From Streptomyces malaysiense (GTDB taxonomy: Bacteria > Actinomycetota > Actinomycetes > Streptomycetales > Streptomycetaceae): a stretch of 64,000 bases of DNA. Made by a program: the position numbers and the translations under genes. Numbering within the stretch: position 1 is the first letter of the stretch; each line of letters starts with the position of its first letter. Below, piece by piece: positions 34,571 to 43,132 of the stretch. The stretch lies in contig NZ_LBDA02000004.1 of NCBI RefSeq assembly GCF_000980885.2, forward strand, positions 1-64,000, read 5' to 3'. Under the pieces are notes generated by a model. It was not told the origin of the DNA. It was given only the letters and a program-made list of their open reading frames with translations, and did no database searches.

Positions 34571-36040
34571 ATGCCGCACGGACGACGGTCCGGCCGCACC
34601 GGACGGTCCGTCGCCGGCCGGCTGACCGCCTGGGCCGGGAACCGGGTCGGAGGCACGAGGTACCTGGCACCCATCACACTGCTCGCGGCCGTGGTCAGCC
34701 TGGACGGAGCCGACAAGGGCACCTTGGCGGTCAACGCGCGCAGCCTGGAACACGCCTTCGGGATCGGCCACACCAGCCTCGGTCTGCTCGCCTCGGTCAC
34801 CTCCCTGTCCGGCGCGGTCTGCACGCTGCCCGTCGGAGTGCTGACCGACCGGGTCGTACGCGTCCGCCTCCTCGGCGGCAGCATTCTGCTGTGGGCCGTC
34901 GCGACCGGGCTGTCCGCGGCCGCGCCCTCCTTCGTCTGGCTCGTCGTGACCCGGGCCGCGCTCGGAGCGGTGACGGCGACGACCGGGCCGACGATCGCCT
35001 CCCTCGTCGGCGACTTCTTCCCCGTCTCCCGACGGGCCCAGCTCTACGCCTATGTCCTGATGGGCGAGTTCGTGGGCACAGGCGTCGGTCTCGTCGTGAC
35101 AACCGCGCTCACCTCCGTCGCGTCGTGGCGGGTGTCGATCGCGTGGCCCGCCGCCCCCGCGCTCCTGCTGGCGTGGTACGTGTGGCACACCCGGGAGCCT
35201 CAGCGGGGCGGCCGGCACGTCACGGACGAGGAGGCGGACGGCAGGACGGGCGAACCGTCCTCCGCGACCGACGGGCACGCCACCCCCGACGAGGCCGGAC
35301 GGGCGGCTCTCGAGAGGGGAATCGCTCCCCGCCGCGACGCGGTTCTGCGGGAGGATCCACGCCGTATGCCCGTGCCACGGGCGTTCCTGTACGTCCTGCG
35401 GATCCCCACCGTCCTGATCATGATCACGGCGTCGTCGCTGGGTTACTTCTTCTTCGCCGGCGTACGCACCTTCGGCGTGCTCTTCGCGACCCAGCAGTAC
35501 GACGTCAGCCGGTCGGTGGCCACCGCGCTGGCCATGGTCGTCGGAGTGGGCGGCATCGCCGGGCTGTACCTCGGCGGTCACGCGGCCGACCGGCTGACCC
35601 GAGCCGGTCACCCGAACGGCCGCGTCATCGTCCCCGTGGTGTCGCTGCTCGTCTCCCCGTTGGCACTCGCACCGGCGATCCTCGCCACCTCGCCCCTGGT
35701 GGCCGCCCCTCTCCTGCTCCTGGGCGCCGTCACGGTGACGGCCACCAACCCGCCCCTCGACGCCGCGCGCCTGGACGTCGTCCCGTCCGGTCTGTGGGGA
35801 ACGTCCGAGTCGGCGCGGACCGCGGTGCGCACCCTGGGAGAGCTGTCGGCGCCACTGCTGTTCGGCTACACGTCGGCCGCCCTGTTCTCCAGCCACGGCC
35901 TGAGATGGACCTTCCTGATCTTCCTGGCCCCGCTCACCGCCGCGGGACTGCTGGGTGTCCTGGCCCTGCGCACCTATCCCCGCGATGTGGCCACCGCCGC
36001 GGCCTCCGACGCCGTCGCCCGCTCACCCGGACGGACATGA
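34571..36040 (+). CDS. MFS transporter, unknown substrate
   Basis: A 489-residue major facilitator with about 12 helices. N-terminal half: [20 protein letters not shown] (first loop) and motif A-like [15 protein letters not shown]; a long charged central loop (about residues 215-270) separates the halves; the second motif A reads [15 protein letters not shown]. The pattern resembles spinster-like or hexuronate/anion permeases, but the substrate is not readable. The upstream leader holds five decamer repeats. The catalase gene follows on the same strand after 317 bases, with a hairpin in between, so it is probably a separate unit. Confidence 0.87.
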   Translation: MPHGRRSGRTGRSVAGRLTAWAGNRVGGTRYLAPITLLAAVVSLDGADKGTLAVNARSLEHAFGIGHTSLGLLASVTSLSGAVCTLPVGVLTDRVVRVRLLGGSILLWAVATGLSAAAPSFVWLVVTRAALGAVTATTGPTIASLVGDFFPVSRRAQLYAYVLMGEFVGTGVGLVVTTALTSVASWRVSIAWPAAPALLLAWYVWHTREPQRGGRHVTDEEADGRTGEPSSATDGHATPDEAGRAALERGIAPRRDAVLREDPRRMPVPRAFLYVLRIPTVLIMITASSLGYFFFAGVRTFGVLFATQQYDVSRSVATALAMVVGVGGIAGLYLGGHAADRLTRAGHPNGRVIVPVVSLLVSPLALAPAILATSPLVAAPLLLLGAVTVTATNPPLDAARLDVVPSGLWGTSESARTAVRTLGELSAPLLFGYTSAALFSSHGLRWTFLIFLAPLTAAGLLGVLALRTYPRDVATAAASDAVARSPGRT

Positions 36041-36357
36041 CGGCTCCGCCGCTCCGGGGCGGCTCGCCGGGGAGATCCCGGCGTCGACCACGGCACAGGC
36101 GCGGCCGTCCGCGCGCCGGCCGGGCGCGCCGTTCGCTCGCCGTGGCGACCGCTTCCTCTCGGCCCGCTCGCACCCCGATGGCCGACTTACCGGGACACAC
36201 GTGTTTATCACGCCCTCTCCGGGACACGCGGCCGGTGGGAACAGGGTGCCGGAATGAACTCCTCCGCCTCCCCCGTGTCCGCGTGGCGCGGGGGAGGCGG
36301 GAGGTCCAGTCCGAGCAGCCGCGACGACATCGGTGTCGCATCACGAAAGGCAGACCC
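36041..36357. promoter_or_regulatory. Intergenic region upstream of catalase, with hairpin
   Basis: About 317 bases. A 12-bp stem (36263-36274 pairing with 36288-36299, 13-base loop) lies about 60 bases before the catalase start; it could end MFS transcription or sit in the catalase leader. No Fur/CatR-like regulator gene is adjacent. No gene was found in it. Confidence 0.5.
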
Positions 36358-37878
36358 ATGACGGAGATCCGACCCGCCACCACGAGTGATTCCGGCGCAC
36401 CGGTGGAGAGTGACGAACACTCGCTCACCGTGGGCCCCGGAGGACCGGTCCTGTTGCAGGACGCCTATCTGATCGAGCAGATGGCACAGTTCAACCGGGA
36501 GCGGATTCCCGAGCGGCAGCCGCACGCCAAGGGGAGCGGCGCCTTCGGCCACTTCGAGGTGACGGACGACGTCAGCGCGTACACGAAGGCCGCCCTGTTC
36601 CAGCCCGGCACCCGCACCGACCTGGTCATCCGCTTCTCGACCGTCGCCGGTGAGCGCGGCAGCCCGGACACCTGGCGTGACCCGCGCGGCTTCGCGGTGA
36701 AGTTCTACACCAGCGAGGGCAACTACGACATGGTCGGCAACAACACGCCGGTGTTCTTCGTGAAGGACCCGATGAAGTTCCAGCACTTCATCCGGTCCCA
36801 GAAGCGCCGCGCGGACAACAACCTGCGCGACCACGACATGCAGTGGGACTTCTGGACGCTCTCCCCGGAGTCGGCCCACCAGGTGACCTGGCTGATGGGG
36901 GACCGGGGCATCCCGCGGACATGGCGGCACATGAACGGGTACACCTCCCACACCTACATGTGGATCAACGCCGCCGGCGAGCGGTTCTGGGTGAAGTACC
37001 ACTTCAAGACCGACCAGGGGATCGAGTTCTTCACCCAGCACGAGGCCGACCAGATGGCCGCGGCCGACACGGACTACCACACGCGGGACCTCTTCGAGCA
37101 CATCCGGGACGGTGACCACCCGAGCTGGACCCTGTACGTGCAGGTGATGCCGTACGACGAAGCGGCAGGCTACCGGTTCAACCCGTTCGACCTCACCAAG
37201 GTGTGGCCGCACGCCGACTACCCGCTGATCCGTGTCGGCCGTATGACGCTCGACCGCAACCCCACGGACAACCACGCCCAGATCGAGCAGGCCGCGTTCC
37301 AGCCCAACAACTTCGTCCCCGGTATCGGACCGAGCCCGGACCGTATGCTGCTGGCCCGGCTGTTCTCCTACGCGGACGCCCACCGCCACCGCATCGGCGC
37401 CAACTACCAGCAACTGCCGGTGAACGCGCCCGTCGTCGACGTCCACAGCTACTCCAAGGACGGGGCGATGGCGTACCGGAACACGACCGACCCCGTCTAC
37501 GCCCCGAACTCCAAGGGCGGCCCCGCGGCGGACACCGAGCGTTACGGGTCCCCGCCCAGCTGGACGGCCGACGGCGAGATCACTCGCGCGGCCTACGTCT
37601 CCCACCCCGAGGACGACGACTGGGGGCAGCCCGGAACCCTGGTGCGGGAGGTCATGGACGACGCCGCCCGGGACCGTCTGGTCGACAACGTGGTCGGACA
37701 CCTCCTCAACGGGGTGACCGAGCCCGTCCTCGAACGGGCCTTCGCCTACTGGTCCAGCATCGACGAGACCGTCGGCAAGCGCATCGCCGACGGCGTCCGG
37801 GCCAAGGCGGACGAGAAGGACCCCAAGGCCGCCGAACAGGGCAACCCGGCGCGGAGCGCCATGCAGCACAAGGCATAG
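36358..37878 (+). CDS. Monofunctional heme catalase
   Basis: A 506-residue clade-3-sized catalase that converts hydrogen peroxide to water and oxygen in the cytoplasm. The catalytic His56 lies in [12 protein letters not shown], the distal Asn in [11 protein letters not shown], and the heme-ligand Tyr338 in [14 protein letters not shown]. The phrase [20 protein letters not shown] is typical of the family. The ATG at 36358 is preceded by GAAAGG at seven bases. It protects against oxidative stress, which fits a neighbourhood with carotenoid and light-sensing genes, but it has its own upstream region and no linked regulator. Confidence 0.96.
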   Translation: MTEIRPATTSDSGAPVESDEHSLTVGPGGPVLLQDAYLIEQMAQFNRERIPERQPHAKGSGAFGHFEVTDDVSAYTKAALFQPGTRTDLVIRFSTVAGERGSPDTWRDPRGFAVKFYTSEGNYDMVGNNTPVFFVKDPMKFQHFIRSQKRRADNNLRDHDMQWDFWTLSPESAHQVTWLMGDRGIPRTWRHMNGYTSHTYMWINAAGERFWVKYHFKTDQGIEFFTQHEADQMAAADTDYHTRDLFEHIRDGDHPSWTLYVQVMPYDEAAGYRFNPFDLTKVWPHADYPLIRVGRMTLDRNPTDNHAQIEQAAFQPNNFVPGIGPSPDRMLLARLFSYADAHRHRIGANYQQLPVNAPVVDVHSYSKDGAMAYRNTTDPVYAPNSKGGPAADTERYGSPPSWTADGEITRAAYVSHPEDDDWGQPGTLVREVMDDAARDRLVDNVVGHLLNGVTEPVLERAFAYWSSIDETVGKRIADGVRAKADEKDPKAAEQGNPARSAMQHKA

Positions 37879-38082
37879 AGGGTCATGGGGGGCTCGGTTC
37901 AGCCGGTCCGGTTCCTCCTGCGGGAGCCGGGGCCCGCCGCGGTCGCGCCTGGAGCACCGCGGTGGGCCCGCGGCGGTTCGCCGTCGCCGGGCTGCTCCCG
38001 GTGCCGCACCGGAGCGCGCTCCACGCCGGTGCTCGCGCGCCTTCCCGCCGCACGGCACGGCAGGCGACGGGCTCCGGGCAGG

Positions 38083-38799
38083 TCAGGCGCTCTTCCGCCG
38101 AGCGTGCACCCGCCCCAGCTTGCGGCCCACCAGCAGATATCCGATCAACGCGCCCGACGTGTTGAGGATGACGTCGTCCACGTCGAAGGCCCGCCCGGTC
38201 ACCAGGGCGCCCTGGGCCATCTCCACCAGCAGCATCACGGTCGCGGTCAGCAGCAGCACCCGCCAGATGCCCCTGGCCCCCGGCGCGAGCACCGGCACCA
38301 GCACCCCGAACGGCACGCCCAGCAGGATGTTGCCGCCGATCTGCTTGACGGTGTCGCGCATTTGGGGCTGGTCCAGGTAGGCCTTGATGGAGCGGCCGGG
38401 GTGCAGATTGCTGTGCACCAGGGAGACCGAAGCGGGGGACGGCTCCAGGGTGATCTTGGCCAGTACGACGGCGAAGGCGACCATGAGGACGAAGGCGCAC
38501 AGCATCGCCAGCATCCGGACGGGCAGCGGAAGCACGTGCCGACGGCGGACCGGCGTCGCCTCTTCGGCGCGCTCCGCCCCGGTGGCCTCACGGGCGCCGC
38601 CCGCCCGCACACGCCGGAAGACGCCGCCACCCCGTCGAGTCCGCGTCTTCGCGAGGCGGTCGCCGTCCGTCCCGGCCTTCGCGGCGCGGTCCCGCGACCC
38701 CGTCGCGTCCCGGCCCCGGCGGCCGAACCAGGCAAGGCGACTCGTCCGTGGCGCACGGCCGGGAGAGGCTGTGCGCGGGAACAGTGCGGTGCGGGCCAT
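38083..38799 (-). CDS. VanZ-family membrane protein
   Basis: A 238-residue protein. The first 85 residues are basic and low-complexity; the rest has four hydrophobic helices with VanZ-like motifs: QIGGNILLGVPFGVLVPVL, LLVEMAQGALVTGRAFDVDD (the E-x5-GR-x-DVDD signature) and VILNTSGALIGYLLV. VanZ relatives are linked to glycopeptide or other envelope stress tolerance, but most are uncharacterised. The ATG at 38799 follows GGAGG at five bases. It is 40 bases downstream of the DUF4230 gene on the same strand and is probably co-transcribed with it. Confidence 0.87.
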   Translation of the reverse strand: MARTALFPRTASPGRAPRTSRLAWFGRRGRDATGSRDRAAKAGTDGDRLAKTRTRRGGGVFRRVRAGGAREATGAERAEEATPVRRRHVLPLPVRMLAMLCAFVLMVAFAVVLAKITLEPSPASVSLVHSNLHPGRSIKAYLDQPQMRDTVKQIGGNILLGVPFGVLVPVLAPGARGIWRVLLLTATVMLLVEMAQGALVTGRAFDVDDVILNTSGALIGYLLVGRKLGRVHARRKSA

Positions 38800-38839
38800 T
38801 CGGTCCTCCAGTCGTCTACGACCCTGAAATGGAAAGTGG

Positions 38840-39499
38840 TCACCCGTAGGAGACGTGTACGTCCTCGAAGCCGAGGGAGTGCAGCAGACCCTCCAGCATG
38901 TCCGTGGTGTTGGTCTCGGCCCGCTCGGTCAGTCCGCTGCCCTTCGCCGCCTCCCCGATGTGGGACACGGCGAGCTTCTGCACGGCGTGCTCACTGTCGG
39001 GGTTGTCCGAGAACAGGTCGCCCAGGCGGTCGAGCAGTCCGCGCTGCTTGGAGACGGCGTAGGAGTGGTCGGCGTCCAGGGCCGGCTCACCCAGCCGCGC
39101 GTGCGGGAGCCGCAACGTGGCCGACGTACGGTCCTTGTTCACCGTCACGTCCTTGTCGCCGACCTTGCCGAGGTCCACGTACGCCTCCACGGTGCCGGCG
39201 CCCACGTACAGCGTGCGGGTGCCGCGAATGGCGGAGGGCAGGTACTTGGCGTCCTTCTCCAGGTCCACGACCACCTGGAAGTCGCCCGAGGCCGCGTCGT
39301 AACGGCTCATGTCGTTGATGGACTTGAGGAGAGCGGGACCCGAGCGGTCGTGCGACCGCGTGCCGAGCAGGTCCTTGACACCCGGGAGCACGGCCAGCCT
39401 GATCCCGGCGAACAGCAGCGCGAGCACCAGCGCGAAGGCGGCCACCACCTTCGCCCAGCCGGGCATGCGTCTGGGCGGGCGCTTGAGGTCGGTCGACAT
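38840..39499 (-). CDS. DUF4230 single-pass membrane protein
   Basis: A 219-residue protein with one N-terminal membrane helix (WAKVVAAFALVLALLFAGI) and an extracytoplasmic domain matching DUF4230 (GDFQVVVDLEKDAKYLPSAI, TLYVGAGTVEAYVDLGKV, RLPHARLGEPALDADHSYAV). The function is unknown. The ATG at 39499 has AAGGAGG nine bases upstream. It precedes the VanZ-family gene by 40 bases, suggesting an envelope-related pair. Confidence 0.85.
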   Translation of the reverse strand: MSTDLKRPPRRMPGWAKVVAAFALVLALLFAGIRLAVLPGVKDLLGTRSHDRSGPALLKSINDMSRYDAASGDFQVVVDLEKDAKYLPSAIRGTRTLYVGAGTVEAYVDLGKVGDKDVTVNKDRTSATLRLPHARLGEPALDADHSYAVSKQRGLLDRLGDLFSDNPDSEHAVQKLAVSHIGEAAKGSGLTERAETNTTDMLEGLLHSLGFEDVHVSYG

Positions 39500-39941
39500 T
39501 CCGGCACCCCTCCTTCCTGCAGTCCGGATGCCCCTCAAAGCTCGCGGCAGACACGCGAGTTGGCGAAAGGTCCCGTTGGCCGGCCTGCTCGAAAAGGCGG
39601 AACCGGACGGCGCGAAGTGGGTCCTGCGGCACAAGGCCGAGGCCGAGGCCGAGCAGACGGCACCTACCTGACCAGGGTGGCCGGCGAGTCCACGTGAGGC
39701 CCGGGTCCCCGGCCCGGGGCCCGAGCGGGCAGGACGAGCGTCCGGGCGGGACGTGCGGGCGTCCGGGCGGGACGTGCGGGCGCCCGTGCCGGCGGCACCG
39801 CGGCGGCACGCGGCGGCGGGGGCGACGCTTAGCAATGGGCCTCGTGGGAAGTCGGGGGGCACGACTCGCCTCCGGGGGACCGTGGGGCGGGGCGGTTTCC
39901 GGGCGCGGTTGTCGGCGTTCGGCCGTCACCTAGGAGTGCGC
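39500..39941. promoter_or_regulatory. Divergent intergenic region before the ligase operon
   Basis: About 440 bases between the DUF4230 gene (minus) and the carboxylate-amine ligase (plus). It contains a 21-bp tandem repeat (39738-39779) and a less GC-rich patch around 39830. No gene was supported in it. Confidence 0.45.
39738..39779. repeat. Two tandem 21-bp repeats
   Basis: Two identical 21-bp units (39738-39758 and 39759-39779) with the core CGGGCGGGACGTGCGG, i.e. two helical turns apart, about 160-200 bases upstream of the ligase start. Possible duplicated binding site or replication slippage. Confidence 0.8.
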
Positions 39942-41093
39942 GTGACCGTTCGTATCGGAGTGGAAGAGGAGTTCCACATCGTCGAAGTGGAGACGGGCCG
40001 GCTCGCCCCTCGGGCCGCTGCCGTGCTGGAGGGTCTCCCCGGATACGCCTTCACGACCGAGTTGCAGCAGGCGGCCGTGGAGACGAACAGTGGTGTGCAT
40101 GAGTCTCTTGCCGACCTGTACGACGATGTGACCAGCGCCAGACGCCGGCTCGATGCCGCGGCGAGCGCACACGGACTGGCCGTCGTGGCCGCCGGTACCG
40201 TGCCGCTGGCCCGCGCCGCCGACACCCGTCCCACCCCCGGGCGCCGGTACCGCCGTATGGTCGACGACTACCGCATGATCGCCGACGAGCAGCTGATCTG
40301 CGGGACCCACGTCCACGTCGACGTCCCCGACCGGGACCTGGCCGTACGCGTCATGTGCGAGGTGTCCCCGTGGCTGCACACGCTGCTGGCCCTGTCCGCC
40401 AGCTCCCCCTTCTGGGCGAGCGCCGACACCGGATACGCCAGCTGGCGGACCATGGTCTGGCAGCGCTGGCCCACCGCGGGGCCGCCCGGCTGCTTCGCCG
40501 ATGCCGCGGAGTACGACGCGGTGGTGCGGGGCCTGGTCCGTTCCGGCGTCATCAGCGACGTGGGGATGATCTACTACGACATCCGGCCCTCCGCCCATCA
40601 GCAGACCCTCGAACTGCGCATCTGCGACGCCTGCCCGCGCGCGGAGACGGTCGTGCTGATCGCCGGCCTCTTCCGCGCCCTGGTCACCGACGCCCGTACC
40701 CGGCTGGAGGCGGCGGACCCGCCCGCCTGTCCGGGCCGGCACGAGTGGCTGCGCGCCGCCGCCTGGCGGGCCGCGCGGTCCGGCCTGGAGGGCGCCCTGC
40801 TCGACCCCGCCACCCGGCGCGAGGCACCCGCGGACCAGGTCGTCCGGGGACTGCTGGGACGGGTGCGCCCGGCGCTGGAGGCCGCCGGGGACTGGGCCAC
40901 GGTCCGCGGCCTCGCCGAGCGCGCACTCGCGGACGGCAGCGCCGCCCACCGCATCCGCCGCACGGCCCACCACGACGATCTGCTGGCCTGCACCGATCTG
41001 GCGATCGCGGAGACCCGGGGCGAGGAGCGCCCGCGCCCGCGGCGCACCGCCCCCGCCCGCCGCGTCGCCTCCCCGGGGCAGGCCGCCGCTTAG
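39942..41093 (+). CDS. YbdK-type carboxylate-amine ligase (GCS2 family)
   Basis: A 383-residue ATP-dependent ligase of the glutamate-cysteine ligase type 2 family, which joins a carboxylate (often the gamma-carboxyl of glutamate) to an amine. Typical segments: VRIGVEEEFHIVEVETGRL at the start, ELQQAAVETNSGVHESLADL, ICGTHVHVDVPDRDLA and the active-site ELRICDACPRAETV. The GTG at 39942 follows AGGAG at five bases. The next gene, 257 bases on, is a peptide-amide-forming amidotransferase and then an S9 peptidase; a three-enzyme peptide pathway is inferred. The substrate is unknown; many YbdK homologues have only weak glutamate-cysteine ligase activity. Confidence 0.9.
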   Translation: MTVRIGVEEEFHIVEVETGRLAPRAAAVLEGLPGYAFTTELQQAAVETNSGVHESLADLYDDVTSARRRLDAAASAHGLAVVAAGTVPLARAADTRPTPGRRYRRMVDDYRMIADEQLICGTHVHVDVPDRDLAVRVMCEVSPWLHTLLALSASSPFWASADTGYASWRTMVWQRWPTAGPPGCFADAAEYDAVVRGLVRSGVISDVGMIYYDIRPSAHQQTLELRICDACPRAETVVLIAGLFRALVTDARTRLEAADPPACPGRHEWLRAAAWRAARSGLEGALLDPATRREAPADQVVRGLLGRVRPALEAAGDWATVRGLAERALADGSAAHRIRRTAHHDDLLACTDLAIAETRGEERPRPRRTAPARRVASPGQAAA

Positions 41094-41222
41094 CCGGCGG
41101 CCGTCCAGGCGGCCCCGCACACGGGCGCCGACCACCGAAGCGCACAGGGAGGACATCGGAGGGCACCCGCGGAACGTCGCCAGCACCCGGACATCCCCTC
41201 GTCGCGAAGGAGAGGCATCCCC

Positions 41223-41363
41223 GTGTCGACCAGTCCCGGCCACATGCCGGTGCGCGGCCTCCCGCGCACCTCGCCGCCGCACTCACCGCACCCGCCGCAC
41301 CCGCCGTGCACCCCGGGCGACCCGTACGCGCACCGGGGAGGTGGTCGCGGATGTGCGGCCTGA
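41223..41363 (+). CDS. Candidate His/Pro-rich small ORF (46 aa) leading into the amidotransferase
   Basis: A GTG with AAGGAG about ten bases upstream opens a 46-residue frame containing PPHSPHPPHPPCTPGDPY, ending at a TGA that overlaps the first codons of the amidotransferase by 13 bases. The overlap would allow translational coupling, and His/Pro runs could slow ribosomes. No family is recognised, and it could be a chance frame in GC-rich DNA. Confidence 0.22.
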   Translation: MSTSPGHMPVRGLPRTSPPHSPHPPHPPCTPGDPYAHRGGGRGCAA

Positions 41364-43132
41364 GCGGGGAGATGCGCTTCGACGGCACGCGGCCCGACCT
41401 GGCGGCCGTCGAGCGGATGAGCGACCGGCTCGCCTCCCGCGGCCCCGACGGGCAGGGGATCTGGACGCGGGACGCCGTGGCCCTTGGCCACCGCCGTCTG
41501 AAGATCATCGACCTCTCGGAGCGCGGCGCCCAGCCCCTGACGGACACCTCGGGAGAGGTCACCGGCGTCTTCAACGGTTGCATCTACAACTACCGGGAGC
41601 TGCGGGCGGAGCTGGTCGCCCTCGGCCACCGGTTCCGCTCCACCTCGGACACCGAGGTCGTGCTCGCGGCGTACCGGCAGTGGGGCACCTCCTGTGTCGA
41701 CCGCTTCCACGGCATGTTCGCGATCGCCCTCGTCGAACACCGGACCGGCCGGCTGGTCCTGATCCGCGACCGGCTCGGCATCAAGCCCCTCTACCTGGCA
41801 CGGGCCCCCGGGCGGCTGCGCTTCGCCTCCTCGCTGCCCGCGCTGCTCGCGGCCGGTGACGTCGACACCTCGCTGGACCCGGCCGCCCTGCACCAGTACC
41901 TCAGCTGGCACGCGACCGTGGCCGCGCCCCGCACCGTGCTGGCGGGGGTGCGCAAGCTTCCCCCGGCCACCGTGCGGGTCGTCGAGCCGGACGGCACCCA
42001 CCGGGACCACCGCTACTGGCAGCCGTCGTACACGCGCCGCCCCGAGCACACCGGCATGAACGCGGCCGAGTGGCGGGACGCGGTGCTGGACGCGCTGCGC
42101 ACCGCCGTGCAGCGGCGCATGGTCGCCGACGTCCCGGTCGGGGTCCTGCTGTCCGGGGGACTGGACTCCAGTCTGATCGTGGCCATGCTGGCCGAGGAGG
42201 GGCAGCGGGACCTGGCGACGTTCAGCGTGGGGTTCGAGGCGGAGGCCGGTGACGAAGGGGACGAGTTCTGGTACTCCGACCTGGTGGCCCGGGAGTTCGC
42301 CACCGATCACCATCAGCTGCTGGTCCCCTCGCGGAGTGTGCCGGCGGCCCTGGACGGGGCGGTCGCGGCCATGAGCGAGCCCATGATGAGCCACGACGTG
42401 GTCGCCTTCCATCTGCTGTCCGAGCAGGTCTCACGGAACGTGAAGGTCGTCCAGAGCGGACAGGGCGCCGACGAGGTCTTCGCCGGCTACCACTGGTACC
42501 CGCGCCTGGCCGACGCCACCCGCGAGCAGGAGCCGGAGAGGTACGCCGAGACCTACTTCGACCGGCCGCACGGGGACCTCGCCGCCATCCTGCGCCCGGA
42601 CGTGCTGCCCGGGGAAGACGTCTCCGGCCGGTTCGTGCGGGAGCACATGGCCGTGCCCGGGGCCGAGACGGCGCTCGACGCCGCCCTGCGCCTGGACACC
42701 CACGTCATGCTGGCGGACGACCCGGTCAAGCGGGTCGACAACATGACCATGGACTGGGGCCTGGAGGCCCGCGTGCCGTTCCTCGATCACGAGCTGGTGG
42801 AACTCGCGGCCGCGTGCCCGCCGGAGCTGAAGCTGGCCGACGGCGGCAAGGGCGTCCTGAAGGAGGCCGGCCGCAAACTCCTGCCGCCCGAGGTGGTCGA
42901 CCGTCCCAAGGGCTACTTCCCCGTCCCGGCCATCACCCACATGGCCGGACCCGTGCTGGAAAAGGTGCGCGATGCGCTGAACGCCCCCGAGGCGAAGCGG
43001 CGCGGCGTCTTCCAGGACTCCTACGTCGCCGCGCTCCTCGCGGCCCCCGACCGACACCGCACCAGGCGCGGAGCCAACGCGCTCTGGCAGGTGGCTTTGC
43101 TGGAGATATGGCTGCAGACGCACGGAATCTGA
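41351..43132 (+). CDS. Asparagine-synthase-like amidotransferase, N-acetylglutaminylglutamine amidotransferase family
   Basis: A 593-residue glutamine amidotransferase. The ATG at 41351 is fixed by the required N-terminal nucleophile Cys2 (MCGLSGEMRFDG). The glutaminase half shows SRGPDGQGIW, GHRRLKIIDLSERGAQPL and NGCIYNYRELR. The synthetase half has the ATP pyrophosphatase loop VLLSGGLDSSLIVAML near residue 268 and SGQGADEVFAGYHWYP. The overall pattern matches the subfamily that amidates the C-terminal carboxyl of N-acetylglutaminylglutamine to make the osmoprotectant NAGGN, rather than AsnB. The usual partner, an acetyltransferase/ATP-grasp dipeptide synthetase, is absent here; a YbdK-type ligase lies upstream instead. 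The downstream peptidase gene overlaps by 25 bases. Confidence 0.9.
   Translation: MCGLSGEMRFDGTRPDLAAVERMSDRLASRGPDGQGIWTRDAVALGHRRLKIIDLSERGAQPLTDTSGEVTGVFNGCIYNYRELRAELVALGHRFRSTSDTEVVLAAYRQWGTSCVDRFHGMFAIALVEHRTGRLVLIRDRLGIKPLYLARAPGRLRFASSLPALLAAGDVDTSLDPAALHQYLSWHATVAAPRTVLAGVRKLPPATVRVVEPDGTHRDHRYWQPSYTRRPEHTGMNAAEWRDAVLDALRTAVQRRMVADVPVGVLLSGGLDSSLIVAMLAEEGQRDLATFSVGFEAEAGDEGDEFWYSDLVAREFATDHHQLLVPSRSVPAALDGAVAAMSEPMMSHDVVAFHLLSEQVSRNVKVVQSGQGADEVFAGYHWYPRLADATREQEPERYAETYFDRPHGDLAAILRPDVLPGEDVSGRFVREHMAVPGAETALDAALRLDTHVMLADDPVKRVDNMTMDWGLEARVPFLDHELVELAAACPPELKLADGGKGVLKEAGRKLLPPEVVDRPKGYFPVPAITHMAGPVLEKVRDALNAPEAKRRGVFQDSYVAALLAAPDRHRTRRGANALWQVALLEIWLQTHGI

Noticed and set aside
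36263..36299. Hairpin before the catalase as a specific CatR/Fur-type operator
   Set aside because: The stem is GC-only with a 13-base loop and no regulator gene is adjacent; a terminator or leader structure is at least as likely, so no operator is claimed.
34891..37878. Apparent fusion of a long N-terminal extension to the catalase
   Set aside because: The extension is an out-of-frame reading of the MFS gene; the catalase starts at the ATG at 36358 with its own ribosome site and the normal family N-terminus.
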